A stretch of DNA of 64,000 bases, from positions 124,001 through 188,000 of the forward strand of contig NZ_JABVWW010000002.1 in NCBI RefSeq assembly GCF_013350005.1, given 5' to 3'. This DNA comes from Methylocystis silviterrae. Its GTDB lineage: Bacteria; Pseudomonadota; Alphaproteobacteria; Rhizobiales; Beijerinckiaceae. This document shows, one piece after another, positions 27,779 to 35,623 of this stretch (position 1 is the stretch's first letter; the number at the start of each line of letters is the position of its first letter). The notes under the pieces were generated by a model that was not told where the DNA came from, searched no databases, and saw only the letters and a list, made by a program, of their open reading frames with translations. The translations under genes and the position numbers were made by a program.

Positions 27779-29986
27779 ATGATGCGTCAGTACGAGCTTG
27801 TCGAACGCGTGCGGAAGTATAACCCGCGCGTCGACGAGGATTTGTTAAACCGGGCTTATGTGTACGCGATGAAGGCGCATGGGGCGCAAACCCGCGCCTC
27901 CGGCGACCCTTATTTTTCCCACCCGCTCGAAGTCGCGGCGATCCTCACCGATCTGAAGCTCGACGACGCGACGATCGTGGCGGCCGTTCTGCACGATACG
28001 CTCGAAGACACCGACGCCACGCGCGAAGAGATCGATCGGCTGTTTGGCGAACAGATCGGCAAACTCGTCGAGGGTCTGACCAAGATCGAGAAGCTCGATC
28101 TGGTCACCAAACAGGCGCGGCAGGGCGAGAATTTCCGCAAATTGCTGCTCGCTGTCGCCGAAGACGTGCGCGTGCTGCTCGTCAAGCTCGCCGACCGCCT
28201 GCACAATATGCGCACGCTGCATTTCGTCCCACAGGAAAAGCGCGCGCGCATCGCTCAGGAGACGCTCGACATCTATGCGCCGCTCGCCGGCCGCATGGGC
28301 ATGCAGCGTCTGCGCGAGGAGCTGGAGGGCCTCGCCTTTCGGCATTTAATGCCGGAAGCGCATCAGACCATCGAGCAGCGACTGCACGATCTGCGCGCGA
28401 AGAACGGACGCATCATCAAGCGCATCGAGGACGAACTCACCAAGGAGTTTGAGGCGCGCGGCATCACCGCGGCGGTCACCGGACGCCAGAAGACGACCTT
28501 TTCGGTGTGGCGCAAGATGGAGCGCAAGTCGATCTCCTTCGAGCAGCTGTCCGACATCTTCGGCTTTCGGATCATCGTCGGGGCGGTGGAGGATTGCTAT
28601 CGCGCGCTCGGCGTCGTGCATACCAAGTGGCCCAACGTTCCCGGCCGCTTCAAGGATTACATCTCGACGCCGAAACAGAACGACTATCGCTCGATCCACA
28701 CGACGGTGATCGGTCCCGGCCACCAGCGCGTCGAACTTCAGATTCGCACCGCCGAAATGCACGAGATCGCGCGCTTCGGCATCGCCGCGCACGCGCTCTA
28801 CAAGGATGCGGTCGGCGCGCATGGCCGCGAGCAGCTCGCCAAGGAAAGCCGCGCCTTCCGCTGGCTGCAGGAAACGCTCGATCTCCTCGCGCATGGCGAC
28901 AATCCCGAGGAGTTTCTCGAGCATACGCGCCTCGAACTCTTTCAAGATCAGGTGTTCTGCTTCACGCCGAAAGGCGGATTGATCGCGCTGCCGCGCGGCG
29001 CGACGCCGATCGATTTCGCCTACGCGGTGCACACGAAGCTCGGCGATTCAGCCGTTGGCGCGAAGATCAACGGGCGCGTCGGCCCGGTGTTGTCGCAGCT
29101 GAAAAACGGCGACGAGGTCGAGATCATCCGCGCCGAAGGGCATGTGCCCCCGGCCGCCTGGGAGGGCGCGGTCGCGACCGGCAAGGCGCGCGCCGCGATC
29201 CGACGCGCGACGCGCGACGCGGTGCGCCAGCAATATGCCGGGCTCGGCCGCCAGATCGTCGAACGCGCCTTCGAGCGCGCCGGCCGCGTCTGGAGCGAAG
29301 AGAAACTGAAGGCGGCGCTGACCAGGCTCGCGCGGCCATCGGTCGAGGACGCGCTCGCCGCCGTCGGCCGCGGCGAAATCTATTCGGGCGACGTCGTCAA
29401 AGCGGTCTATCCGGATTTCAGCGAAGAGCGCAAAGCCGCGCCCACCGCCATCGGTCCTGGGGAGCCGGGCTGGTTCGGCGTCAAGGCGAACGCCAATGTG
29501 GTCTTCAAAGCGCCCGGCGCGAAAGAGGGCAGCGGCGCCATTCCGATTCGTGGGCTGCGCGGCGACGCGCCGGTGCGATTCGCGCCCGACGGCGGCGCCG
29601 TGCCGGGCGACCGCATCGTCGGCATTTTCACGCCGGGCGAAGGCATCACCATCTATCCGATCCAGTCGCCGTCGCTCACCGCCTTCGACGACCAGCCCGA
29701 ACGCTGGCTCGACGTGCGCTGGGATATCGAAGCCGGCTCTTCGGCGCTGTTTCCCGTCCGCATCGTCGTGACGGCGATCAACGAGCCGGGCACGCTCGGC
29801 GCGTTGGCGACGCTGATCGGCGAGACCGGCGCCAATATCGACAACATCAGCTTCAAGGCGCATTCGCCGGATTTCCGCGAAATGACCTTCGATCTCGAAG
29901 TCGCCGATCTGAAACATTTGAACGGCGTCGTTACACGGCTGCGCGCGAGCGCTTTGGTGAGCAAGGTCGAGCGGATGATTGGGTAG
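27779..29986 (+). CDS. Bifunctional (p)ppGpp synthetase/hydrolase (RSH)
   Basis: A long RelA/SpoT homologue of 735 aa that makes and degrades the stringent-response alarmone. The hydrolase HD domain has SHPLEVA (His48) and AAVLHDTLEDT (His72-Asp73), both intact. The synthetase domain (about 230-350) has RKMERKSISFEQLSDIFGFR and YRSIHTTVIGP. A TGS domain (CFTPKGGLIALPRGATPIDF, about 395-455) and a C-terminal ACT domain (from about 655) complete the layout. Alphaproteobacteria usually carry this single Rsh/SpoT. It follows rpoZ in the same direction and originally preceded pdxJ. The start is MMRQYELVERV. Confidence 0.96.
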   Translation: MMRQYELVERVRKYNPRVDEDLLNRAYVYAMKAHGAQTRASGDPYFSHPLEVAAILTDLKLDDATIVAAVLHDTLEDTDATREEIDRLFGEQIGKLVEGLTKIEKLDLVTKQARQGENFRKLLLAVAEDVRVLLVKLADRLHNMRTLHFVPQEKRARIAQETLDIYAPLAGRMGMQRLREELEGLAFRHLMPEAHQTIEQRLHDLRAKNGRIIKRIEDELTKEFEARGITAAVTGRQKTTFSVWRKMERKSISFEQLSDIFGFRIIVGAVEDCYRALGVVHTKWPNVPGRFKDYISTPKQNDYRSIHTTVIGPGHQRVELQIRTAEMHEIARFGIAAHALYKDAVGAHGREQLAKESRAFRWLQETLDLLAHGDNPEEFLEHTRLELFQDQVFCFTPKGGLIALPRGATPIDFAYAVHTKLGDSAVGAKINGRVGPVLSQLKNGDEVEIIRAEGHVPPAAWEGAVATGKARAAIRRATRDAVRQQYAGLGRQIVERAFERAGRVWSEEKLKAALTRLARPSVEDALAAVGRGEIYSGDVVKAVYPDFSEERKAAPTAIGPGEPGWFGVKANANVVFKAPGAKEGSGAIPIRGLRGDAPVRFAPDGGAVPGDRIVGIFTPGEGITIYPIQSPSLTAFDDQPERWLDVRWDIEAGSSALFPVRIVVTAINEPGTLGALATLIGETGANIDNISFKAHSPDFREMTFDLEVADLKHLNGVVTRLRASALVSKVERMIG

Positions 29987-30029
29987 GGGGCCAGCGAACG
30001 TGCATGGAAACAGGTTCCACGATGGGAGG

Positions 30030-30239
30030 TTATGCGATGAAATCGCGCTCAGTCCATTCCTCATCCCGCTCCAGGCGATCCGCGTCTATCTCAATCCCCG
30101 TCTCGTGGAGAATAGCGCCACGCATGATGGCGGCTCCTTTTTCAGTTACCATCCGACGTGAGATTCGGCTCTCATCATTCGTCACACCATAGAGTTTCAC
30201 ATTGTAAACTATGATTTTTTTCATTTTGGCCTCAGTCAC
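30030..30239 (-). CDS. Small protein coupled to the SeqA-N/RAMA gene
   Basis: A 69-aa protein starting at GTG 30239, whose GTGA overlaps the stop of the upstream gene by 4 bp, so the two are co-translated. It begins with a short beta-like stretch (KKIIVYNVKLYGV) and continues with a charged, mostly helical part (ESRISRRMVTEKGAAIMRGA; DADRLERDEEWTERDF). No Cys or His metal site and no membrane segment is visible. I recognise no family. Local base composition is less GC-rich than the core genes on both sides, pointing to acquired DNA. Confidence 0.5.
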   Translation of the reverse strand: MTEAKMKKIIVYNVKLYGVTNDESRISRRMVTEKGAAIMRGAILHETGIEIDADRLERDEEWTERDFIA

Positions 30240-30658
30240 TTCCGCAGTTTTTCAATTGGAATCCAGCGGTCACTATCCGGTTTCTTGATTTCCCAATAAC
30301 CCCAACCGTCCAAAGATACGGGAGTCCCCTTTTTTGATCGGGCGACGCCGCCAGCAGCCGCTGAGGGCGTACGATAGATTGCGCCGCCGACATGCCACGC
30401 GCCTTGCACAATTTCGCCGCTATGGGTTTGGCCGTTGTAACTCATCCGCAGTTTTGTTCCGTTCGGCAGCGTGACACCCTTCCATGACCAGCCGCCATGA
30501 TCGCTGCCATTGCCGGTGCTGTTCTGCGGCGCTGACGCCGTAGATTTGAGACCCGCGACCGCACGGAGAATATCGTTGTGGCTCTGGGTGAAGGATGTGC
30601 GGCGGCTCTCAAGAAACCGATACACGTCCACGTCAATTTCAATAGGCCGCAGCTGCAT
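30236..30658 (-). CDS. SeqA-N-like ribbon-helix-helix + RAMA/DUF4357-like protein
   Basis: A 140-aa two-domain protein. Residues 1-38 (PIEIDVDVYRFLESRR, then SHNDILRAVAGL) match the pattern of the SeqA N-terminal dimerisation/RHH segment (I-x-V-D-x-x-x-Y-x-x-L … S-x-x-D-I-L-R). Residues about 60-138 (LPNGTKLRMSYNGQTHSGEI, YRTPSAAAGGV, LDGWGYWEIKKP) match the RAMA/DUF4357 pattern seen in restriction, methylase and defence proteins. A DNA-binding, possibly modification-sensing, regulator is a reasonable inference; the target is unknown. It forms a 2-gene unit with the 69-aa protein, between rsh and pdxJ, in a locally AT-richer patch. Confidence 0.65.
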   Translation of the reverse strand: MQLRPIEIDVDVYRFLESRRTSFTQSHNDILRAVAGLKSTASAPQNSTGNGSDHGGWSWKGVTLPNGTKLRMSYNGQTHSGEIVQGAWHVGGAIYRTPSAAAGGVARSKKGTPVSLDGWGYWEIKKPDSDRWIPIEKLRK

Positions 30659-30910
30659 GAGACACTCCCTTAAAAACCATATTTTCCATATTTAAAATAT
30701 TAATGCCAGTTTTACAAGGCTTTATATGGCGGCGGCCAATCGCCGCACAGAAAGGAGGACTGTGCAAAAAAATCAAGACCTTGCGCAAACGACTGATGCT
30801 TGATTTTTAACGGTTTTTCTTATGCAGAAGATACGTGCGAAAAGTGGTCGCCGGCCGGTCCCTGCCTCATTGACAAACGTCTCGTCTCTGCCTGTGCGCT
30901 AATTGAAACG
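30659..30910. other. AT-rich intergenic patch upstream of the SeqA-N/RAMA gene
   Basis: About 250 bp with TTTCCATATTTAAAATATTAA and similar AT-rich stretches, unlike the GC-rich chromosome around it. It presumably holds the promoter of the minus-strand two-gene unit. No gene is seen. It leads directly into the pdxJ-like remnant at 30911. Confidence 0.5.
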
Positions 30911-30980
30911 CATGACCACCAATCCCCTGAGTGTTGGCGTCAACGTCGAACCTCGCGACTGTCCACAATACGCGGGTCAG
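30911..30980 (+). pseudogene. Decayed duplicate of the pdxJ 5' end
   Basis: ATGACCACCAATCCCCTGAG followed by a frame reading SVGVNVE matches the true pdxJ start at 31928 ([13 protein letters not shown]). Weaker nucleotide similarity runs on for another 20-30 bp (CTGTCCACAATACGCG against CCGTCCGCAACGCGCG) and about 10 bp upstream (TGCGCTA against GCGCTA). It has the same orientation as pdxJ and sits on the opposite side of the toxin-antitoxin module, so the module plus one pdxJ 5' end looks like an inserted or duplicated unit of about 1 kb. Confidence 0.65.
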
Positions 30981-31012
30981 GCGGAGCGCGTTTTCTTGGG
31001 TGGCCGGCAGCC

Positions 31013-31531
31013 TTACATCTTTGACAGCTTTTGCAGCTTGAGCAGGTCGAGGGCGAGAGTCGGGGCCTCCCCTGGCAGGCGGGTGAATCCGTGATGCAGG
31101 TAAAAGGCTTCGGCGGCGGGCGAGATCGCATGGACGATCACCAGCCGCGCCGAGACCTCCGCCCCCGCCCGCAGCGAGCGCCGCACCGCATCGGCAAGCA
31201 GCGCGCGTCCCAATCCCTTCCCCTGCCATGCGCGATCGATCGCCAGACGCCCGAGCGTCACCGCGGGAATCTGTCTCGGCATGTTCCGGCGCATGGAGCC
31301 TTTGACGTCCTGCGAGAGGATTTGCCCCATGCTCAAGGCGAAATAGCCGACAATCCGGCCCGACCCGGCGGGGCAAATCACATAGGTGCGGCTGGCCGCG
31401 AATTGCATATTGTCCCATGCGCGATTGCGGAGCCAGTCATCGAGCACGGGTTCGCCACAGTCGAACGATGCCGCATCATGCGCTTGCGTCAATAAAACGG
31501 GCGGACCGAATAAAGGCGCTGCGTCAGTCAC
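31013..31531 (-). CDS. GNAT-family acetyltransferase toxin (TacT-like)
   Basis: A 172-aa GNAT protein. The opening (LLTQAHDAASFDCGEPVLDDWL followed by NRAWDN) is typical of the aminoacyl-tRNA-acetylating toxin group, as is the acetyl-CoA loop region LAIDRAWQGKGLGRALLADA (Q/R-x-x-G-x-G/A pattern), with SPAAEAFYLHHGF near the C-terminus holding the conserved Tyr. Known relatives acetylate charged tRNAs and stop translation. Its start overlaps the end of the DUF1778 antitoxin gene by 8 bp, the standard order for this toxin-antitoxin class. It is regulated from the operator in front of the antitoxin. Confidence 0.9.
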   Translation of the reverse strand: MTDAAPLFGPPVLLTQAHDAASFDCGEPVLDDWLRNRAWDNMQFAASRTYVICPAGSGRIVGYFALSMGQILSQDVKGSMRRNMPRQIPAVTLGRLAIDRAWQGKGLGRALLADAVRRSLRAGAEVSARLVIVHAISPAAEAFYLHHGFTRLPGEAPTLALDLLKLQKLSKM

Positions 31532-31817
31532 TCTGCCACGGGGCTTTGGATTGAAGGATGCGCTTCATACCTGCCGCCTCGTCTTGCGTCGCTTCGGCAT
31601 CCATCCAGTCCATGATTTTTTGGAAAGTTTTCGCATCTGCGTAGATGGTCGACTGGTCGAGCAGAATGTTTTTGGCCTCTTTGAGCGCCGAGGCCATCAT
31701 GAATTGCGAACGGTTCGACCCCACCAGTTCCGCAGCCTGGTCGATCAGCTTCTTGTCCCGAGCGCGGGCGCGCAGGTGAATGTTGACTTCGGCGGATGGG
31801 CGGGGGCGACTGCTCAT
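31524..31817 (-). CDS. DUF1778 (TacA-like) ribbon-helix-helix antitoxin
   Basis: A 97-aa antitoxin from ATG 31817 (MSSRPRPSAEVNIHLRARAR). The ribbon-helix-helix part is about residues 9-50 (INIHLRARARDKKLIDQAAE pattern with SNRSQFMMASAL), and the C-terminal helices (DAKTFQKIMDWMDAE) would wrap the toxin. The frame is open 30 codons upstream but the start codon overlaps the inverted-repeat operator, the usual layout. It is co-transcribed with the GNAT toxin, which overlaps its 3' end. The complex with toxin should repress this promoter. Confidence 0.88.
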   Translation of the reverse strand: MSSRPRPSAEVNIHLRARARDKKLIDQAAELVGSNRSQFMMASALKEAKNILLDQSTIYADAKTFQKIMDWMDAEATQDEAAGMKRILQSKAPWQSD

Positions 31818-31846
31818 TGTCACAACATATCGAGATGTGTTGACAA
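31817..31846. promoter_or_regulatory. Toxin-antitoxin operator (inverted repeat)
   Basis: Arms TTGTCACAACAT and ATGTGTTGACAA (near-perfect complements) flank a 6-bp centre and begin at the antitoxin start codon. A second weaker dyad, ACAAC…GTTGT, follows at 31849-31866. Ribbon-helix-helix antitoxins bind such sites cooperatively, so this is the likely autoregulatory operator. The same region precedes pdxJ on the other strand and could affect it. Confidence 0.75.
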
Positions 31847-31927
31847 CTACAACACAGTGTCGTTGTGGATTTTTGCAGCCGGCCTGCGGCGTTGGCGAGC
31901 GCGCCATCCGCGCGCTATGAGAGCGGT

Positions 31928-32683
31928 ATGACCACGAAACCCCTCCGCCTCGGCGTCAACGTCGATCATGTCGCCACCGTCCGCAACGCGCGCGGCGGTC
32001 CGCGGCCCGACCCCGTTCGCGCCGCGCTGCTCGCCATCGAGGCCGGCGCCGACGGCGTCACCGCGCATTTGCGTGAGGATCGCCGCCACATCCACGACGA
32101 CGACATGGCGCGGCTGAAGGCGGCGATTTCGAAGCCGCTCAATTTCGAAATGGCGGCGACCGAGCAGATGCTCGACATCGCCGTCGCGACAGCGCCGCAC
32201 GCCGTCTGTCTCGTGCCGGAAAAGCGCACCGAGCGCACGACTGAGGGCGGCCTCGACGTCGTCGGCCAGCACGACTACCTGCTGCCTTACGTCGATCAGT
32301 TGACGCGGGAAGGCGTGCGCGTCTCGCTGTTCATCGAGCCGTCGGCAGAGGCGATTGACGCGGCCGTCTCCATCAAGGCGCCGGTCGTGGAGCTCCATAC
32401 GGGCGCCTGGTGCCACGCCGTCGAGGTTGGCGATATGGGCCGAGCCGAGGCGGAATTCACGCGGGTCGCCGAAGCCGCCGCCTATGGCGCCGCCCTCGGC
32501 CTCGAAATTCACGCCGGGCACGGCCTCGATTATGAGACGGCGCGCCGCGTCAGCGCCTTGCCGCAGATCGTCGAACTCAACATCGGCCATTTTCTCATCG
32601 GCGAGGCGATATTCGTCGGGCTCCCGGAGGCGATCCGGCGGATGCGTGAGGCGATGGAGCAGGGCCGGGCGCTAGCCTTCTAG
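31928..32683 (+). CDS. pdxJ: Pyridoxine 5'-phosphate synthase
   Basis: Closes the vitamin B6 ring from 1-deoxyxylulose 5-phosphate and 3-amino-2-oxopropyl phosphate. It is a 251-aa TIM barrel with [16 protein letters not shown] (about 8-23), the [11 protein letters not shown] stretch (His/Arg active-site residues), [17 protein letters not shown] and [11 protein letters not shown]. The start is the ATG at 31928. The frame runs 21 codons further back over the toxin-antitoxin promoter. A decayed copy of its first codons lies 1 kb upstream. In relatives pdxJ follows the rsh gene in this cluster, so the intervening accessory DNA is an insertion. Confidence 0.95.
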   Translation: MTTKPLRLGVNVDHVATVRNARGGPRPDPVRAALLAIEAGADGVTAHLREDRRHIHDDDMARLKAAISKPLNFEMAATEQMLDIAVATAPHAVCLVPEKRTERTTEGGLDVVGQHDYLLPYVDQLTREGVRVSLFIEPSAEAIDAAVSIKAPVVELHTGAWCHAVEVGDMGRAEAEFTRVAEAAAYGAALGLEIHAGHGLDYETARRVSALPQIVELNIGHFLIGEAIFVGLPEAIRRMREAMEQGRALAF

Positions 32684-32906
32684 GGCCAGGGCGCGGCGCG
32701 GCGGATCGCAAGCGCGGGCGTTAGCGTTAATCCCGATCGGACGGAGACGCGCTCGCCGAGCGCGCTAAGGTGGCGGGCGGTCATCCATTTGAAGCCGGCC
32801 CGGGACTATCTTTGGCTCGGGCGAAGGTTCTCATGGAAGCTGTAGCGTGTTAAGCCGGGCGGCCGGGCGGGCCGACGCCGCCCCAATGCATGAGGAGTGA
32901 GTCGGC

Positions 32907-33695
32907 TTGAGCAGGAACGTTCCGGTGGCTGAAAAACGCGAAGAGGGCGGGGTTCTCGAAACCATCAAGGTCATCCTTCAGGCGCTGGCGATCGCGCTTG
33001 TCATCCGCACGCTGCTCTTTCAGCCGTTCAATATTCCTTCGGGCTCGATGATCCCGACGCTGCTGATCGGAGATTATGTTTTCGTGTCGAAATACGCCTA
33101 CGGCTATTCGAATTACTCGATGCCGTTCGGCCCCGACATTTTCTCCGGCCGCATTCTGGCTTCGCCCCCCAACCGCGGCGACGTCATCGTCTTCAAACTG
33201 CCGCGGGACAATGAGACCGACTATATCAAGCGCGTCATTGGCCTTCCCGGCGACCGCATCCAGGTCATCGACGGCCGGCTCTATATCAATGGCGTCATCG
33301 TGCCCCGCACCCCGCTCGAAAAGGAAGTGACGGAGAATCGCGAAGGCCGCGAAGTCCCCGTGACGACCTATGAGGAAACCCTCCCCGGCAACGGCGATCA
33401 TCCCGCGGTCGAACATACGATCATCGAAATCGAGGGCGATCACGGCATCAACGACAACACCGAGCTGTTCGTGGTGCCGCCCGACCACTATTTCATGATG
33501 GGTGATAATCGCGACAACTCCACCGATTCGCGCATCGCGCCAGAGCTTGGCGGCGTCGGCTTCGTGCCCTTCGTCAATCTCGTGGGCCGCGCCGAGATCA
33601 TCTTCTTCTCGGTCAGGAAGGACGAATCGGCGCTCGCCTTCTGGCGCTGGCCGTGGTCCGTGCGGTGGGACCGGCTGTTCCGGCCCGTTCATTGA
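32907..33695 (+). CDS. lepB: Signal peptidase I
   Basis: Cleaves signal peptides on the periplasmic side of the inner membrane. The 262-aa protein has an N-terminal anchor (ILQALAIALVIRTLLFQPF, about 23-41), the nucleophile Ser47 in IPSGSMIPTLL and the general-base Lys108 in DYIKRVIGLPGD. MMGDNRDNSTDSR is the conserved box E. The start is a TTG at 32907 preceded by GAGGAG. GTG 32922 is a possible alternative. It precedes rnc and era in the conserved lepB-rnc-era order. No acpS gene is present between pdxJ and lepB, where several relatives carry it. Confidence 0.95.
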   Translation: MSRNVPVAEKREEGGVLETIKVILQALAIALVIRTLLFQPFNIPSGSMIPTLLIGDYVFVSKYAYGYSNYSMPFGPDIFSGRILASPPNRGDVIVFKLPRDNETDYIKRVIGLPGDRIQVIDGRLYINGVIVPRTPLEKEVTENREGREVPVTTYEETLPGNGDHPAVEHTIIEIEGDHGINDNTELFVVPPDHYFMMGDNRDNSTDSRIAPELGGVGFVPFVNLVGRAEIIFFSVRKDESALAFWRWPWSVRWDRLFRPVH

Positions 33696-33714
33696 TCGGA
33701 CGCACAGGCGTGAC

Positions 33715-34422
33715 ATGACGCGCGGCCGCGAGAAGGGGCTCGCTGATCTCGAGGCGCGTATCGGACATGACTTCGCCGATCCGGCGCTGCTCGGCCGGGC
33801 GCTGACGCATGTCAGCGCGTCGCCAGCCCGGCGCGATTCATACGAACGGCTGGAGTTTTTGGGCGACCGCGTGCTCGGCCTCGCCGTGGCGCACATGCTC
33901 TATGACGCCTTTCCAAACGAGAGCGAAGGCGAACTGTCGCGCCGCCTCGCGGCGCTGGTGCGCAAGGAGACCTGCGCCGAGGTGGCCGAAGTCTGGGGCG
34001 TTGGCGCGGCGATGCGGCTCGGCGAGGGCGAGGCCCAGACCGGCGGACGCGGCAAACGCGCCTTGCTCGGCGACATTTGCGAAGCGATCATCGGCGCAGC
34101 CTTTCTCGACGGGGGCGCCGCTGCGGCCGAACATATCGTTCGCAAGGCGTTCAGCGACCGTATGGCGGCGAGCGGCCAGGATTTGCGCGACGCGAAGACC
34201 GCCTTGCAGGAATGGGCTCAGGCGCGCGGCCTCGCCACGCCGCGCTACCAGCTCGTCGCCCGCAGCGGACCGGATCACGCGCCCTTCTTCGAGGTCGTCG
34301 TGGAGGTGCAAGGATTTGCGGCGGCGCCCGGATCGGGCGCCTCGAAACGGGTCGCGGAACAGGCTGCTGCGGCGGCATTTCTGGCCCGCGAAGACGCGGC
34401 CAAAGGAAAGGGCGACACATGA
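33715..34422 (+). CDS. rnc: Ribonuclease III
   Basis: A double-strand-specific RNase for rRNA and mRNA processing, 235 aa. The nuclease domain (about 1-150) contains YERLEFLGDRVLGLAVA, the RNase III signature with the metal-binding Glu/Asp, and LGDICEAIIGAAFLDGG, the second acidic pair. The dsRNA-binding domain follows (DAKTALQEWAQARGL to the C-terminal KRVAEQAAAAAFL). The start is the ATG at 33715; the frame extends upstream inside lepB as a shadow. Its TGA overlaps the era ATG (ATGA), so the pair is translationally coupled. Confidence 0.96.
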   Translation: MTRGREKGLADLEARIGHDFADPALLGRALTHVSASPARRDSYERLEFLGDRVLGLAVAHMLYDAFPNESEGELSRRLAALVRKETCAEVAEVWGVGAAMRLGEGEAQTGGRGKRALLGDICEAIIGAAFLDGGAAAAEHIVRKAFSDRMAASGQDLRDAKTALQEWAQARGLATPRYQLVARSGPDHAPFFEVVVEVQGFAAAPGSGASKRVAEQAAAAAFLAREDAAKGKGDT

Positions 34423-35345
34423 GCGGCGACGACGAATTGGCGCCGGAAGGCACGCGCTGCGGCTTCGCGGCGCTGGTCGGCGCGCCCAACGCCGGCAAGT
34501 CGACGCTGCTGAATCAACTCGTCGGCGCCAAGGTCTCGATCGTGTCGCGCAAGGCGCAGACGACGCGGGCGCTGGTTCGCGGCATCGCCATCGAGGGCGC
34601 GGCGCAGATCATCCTTGTCGACACGCCGGGCATCTTCAAGCCCAAGCGGCGGCTCGATCGCGCCATGGTCGCGAGCGCGCTCTCGGGCGCCGCCGACGCC
34701 GACGTGATCGCGCTGCTGATCGACTCCCGCAAGGGGATCGACGAAGAAGTGGACGCGATACTGGGGCAGCTTCAGCACGCCAAGGCGCCCAAGCTCCTTG
34801 TCCTGAACAAGATCGATCTCATTCCCCGCGAAAGGCTGCTGGCGCTGGCGCAAACGCTGAACGCGCGCGAGAAATTCGACGAAACGTTCATGATCTCGGC
34901 GCTGAAAGGCGACGGCGTCGACGATCTGCGCCAGGCGCTGGCGCAGCGCATGAGGCCCTCGCCCTGGCTCTATCCCGAGGATCAGCTCTCGGACGCGCCG
35001 CTGCGGCTGCTCGCCGCGGAAATCACCCGCGAGCAGATCTACGAGCGGCTGCACGACGAATTGCCCTATCAGTCGACGGTCGAGACGGACTCCTGGACCA
35101 ATCAGAAGGACGGCTCGGCGCGCATCGAGCAGACGATCTTTGTCGCGCGCGACAGCCAGAAGAAGATCGTCATCGGCGAAGGCGGCCGCACCATCAAGGC
35201 CATCGGTCAGGCGGCGCGCCGCGAGATCGCCGAGGCCGCCGAACAGCCGGTGCATCTCTTCCTGTTCGTGAAGGTCCGGGAAAATTGGGCCGATGACCCA
35301 GAGCGCTATCGCGAGATGCGCCTGGATTTCCCCAAGGGCAAATAA
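34419..35345 (+). CDS. era: GTPase Era
   Basis: A 16S rRNA-binding GTPase needed for 30S assembly. In the 308-aa protein the G motifs are GAPNAGKST (G1, about 20-28), DTPG (G3), NKID (G4) and a SALKG-type G5. The C-terminal KH domain contains KKIVIGEGGRTIKAIGQ. The start ATG overlaps the rnc stop by 4 bp. recO follows after one small gene. This is the standard rnc-era-recO order. The N-terminal extension before G1 (MSGDDELAPEGTRCG) is slightly longer than in E. coli. Confidence 0.97.
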   Translation: MSGDDELAPEGTRCGFAALVGAPNAGKSTLLNQLVGAKVSIVSRKAQTTRALVRGIAIEGAAQIILVDTPGIFKPKRRLDRAMVASALSGAADADVIALLIDSRKGIDEEVDAILGQLQHAKAPKLLVLNKIDLIPRERLLALAQTLNAREKFDETFMISALKGDGVDDLRQALAQRMRPSPWLYPEDQLSDAPLRLLAAEITREQIYERLHDELPYQSTVETDSWTNQKDGSARIEQTIFVARDSQKKIVIGEGGRTIKAIGQAARREIAEAAEQPVHLFLFVKVRENWADDPERYREMRLDFPKGK

Positions 35346-35388
35346 TATCGGCCAAGGTCGGGTGATTCGCGCGGCGCTGGAGAATCGA

Positions 35389-35616
35389 ATGTCGGACGTA
35401 CGCAAGGCGATGACCGCCTATCGTTTTCTCACCGGGCCGGACGACGCGGCGTTTTGCCATCGCGTCACAGAAGCGTTGAGCCTCGGCTGGCGACTCCACG
35501 GATCGCCGTCGCTCACCTTCGACCCGACGCAAAACCGGGTGATTTGCGGCCAGGCTTTGATCAAGGATGTCGAAGGCTTAGAGTACAGGCCGGATATGAA
35601 GCTTTCCGAAGTGTGA
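35389..35616 (+). CDS. DUF1737 domain protein
   Basis: A 75-aa soluble protein, almost entirely one DUF1737 domain: YRFLTGPDDAAFCHRVTEAL, GWRLHGSPSLTFD and a CGQALIK end. The pattern of Y-x-x-x-T-G at the start and G-W-x-x-x-G in the middle defines the family, whose function is unknown. The start is ATG 35389, or ATG 35410 (MTAYRF). It sits 43 bp after era and 7 bp before recO in the same direction, so it is probably part of that operon. Confidence 0.8.
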   Translation: MSDVRKAMTAYRFLTGPDDAAFCHRVTEALSLGWRLHGSPSLTFDPTQNRVICGQALIKDVEGLEYRPDMKLSEV

Positions 35617-35623
35617 GCCTGAC

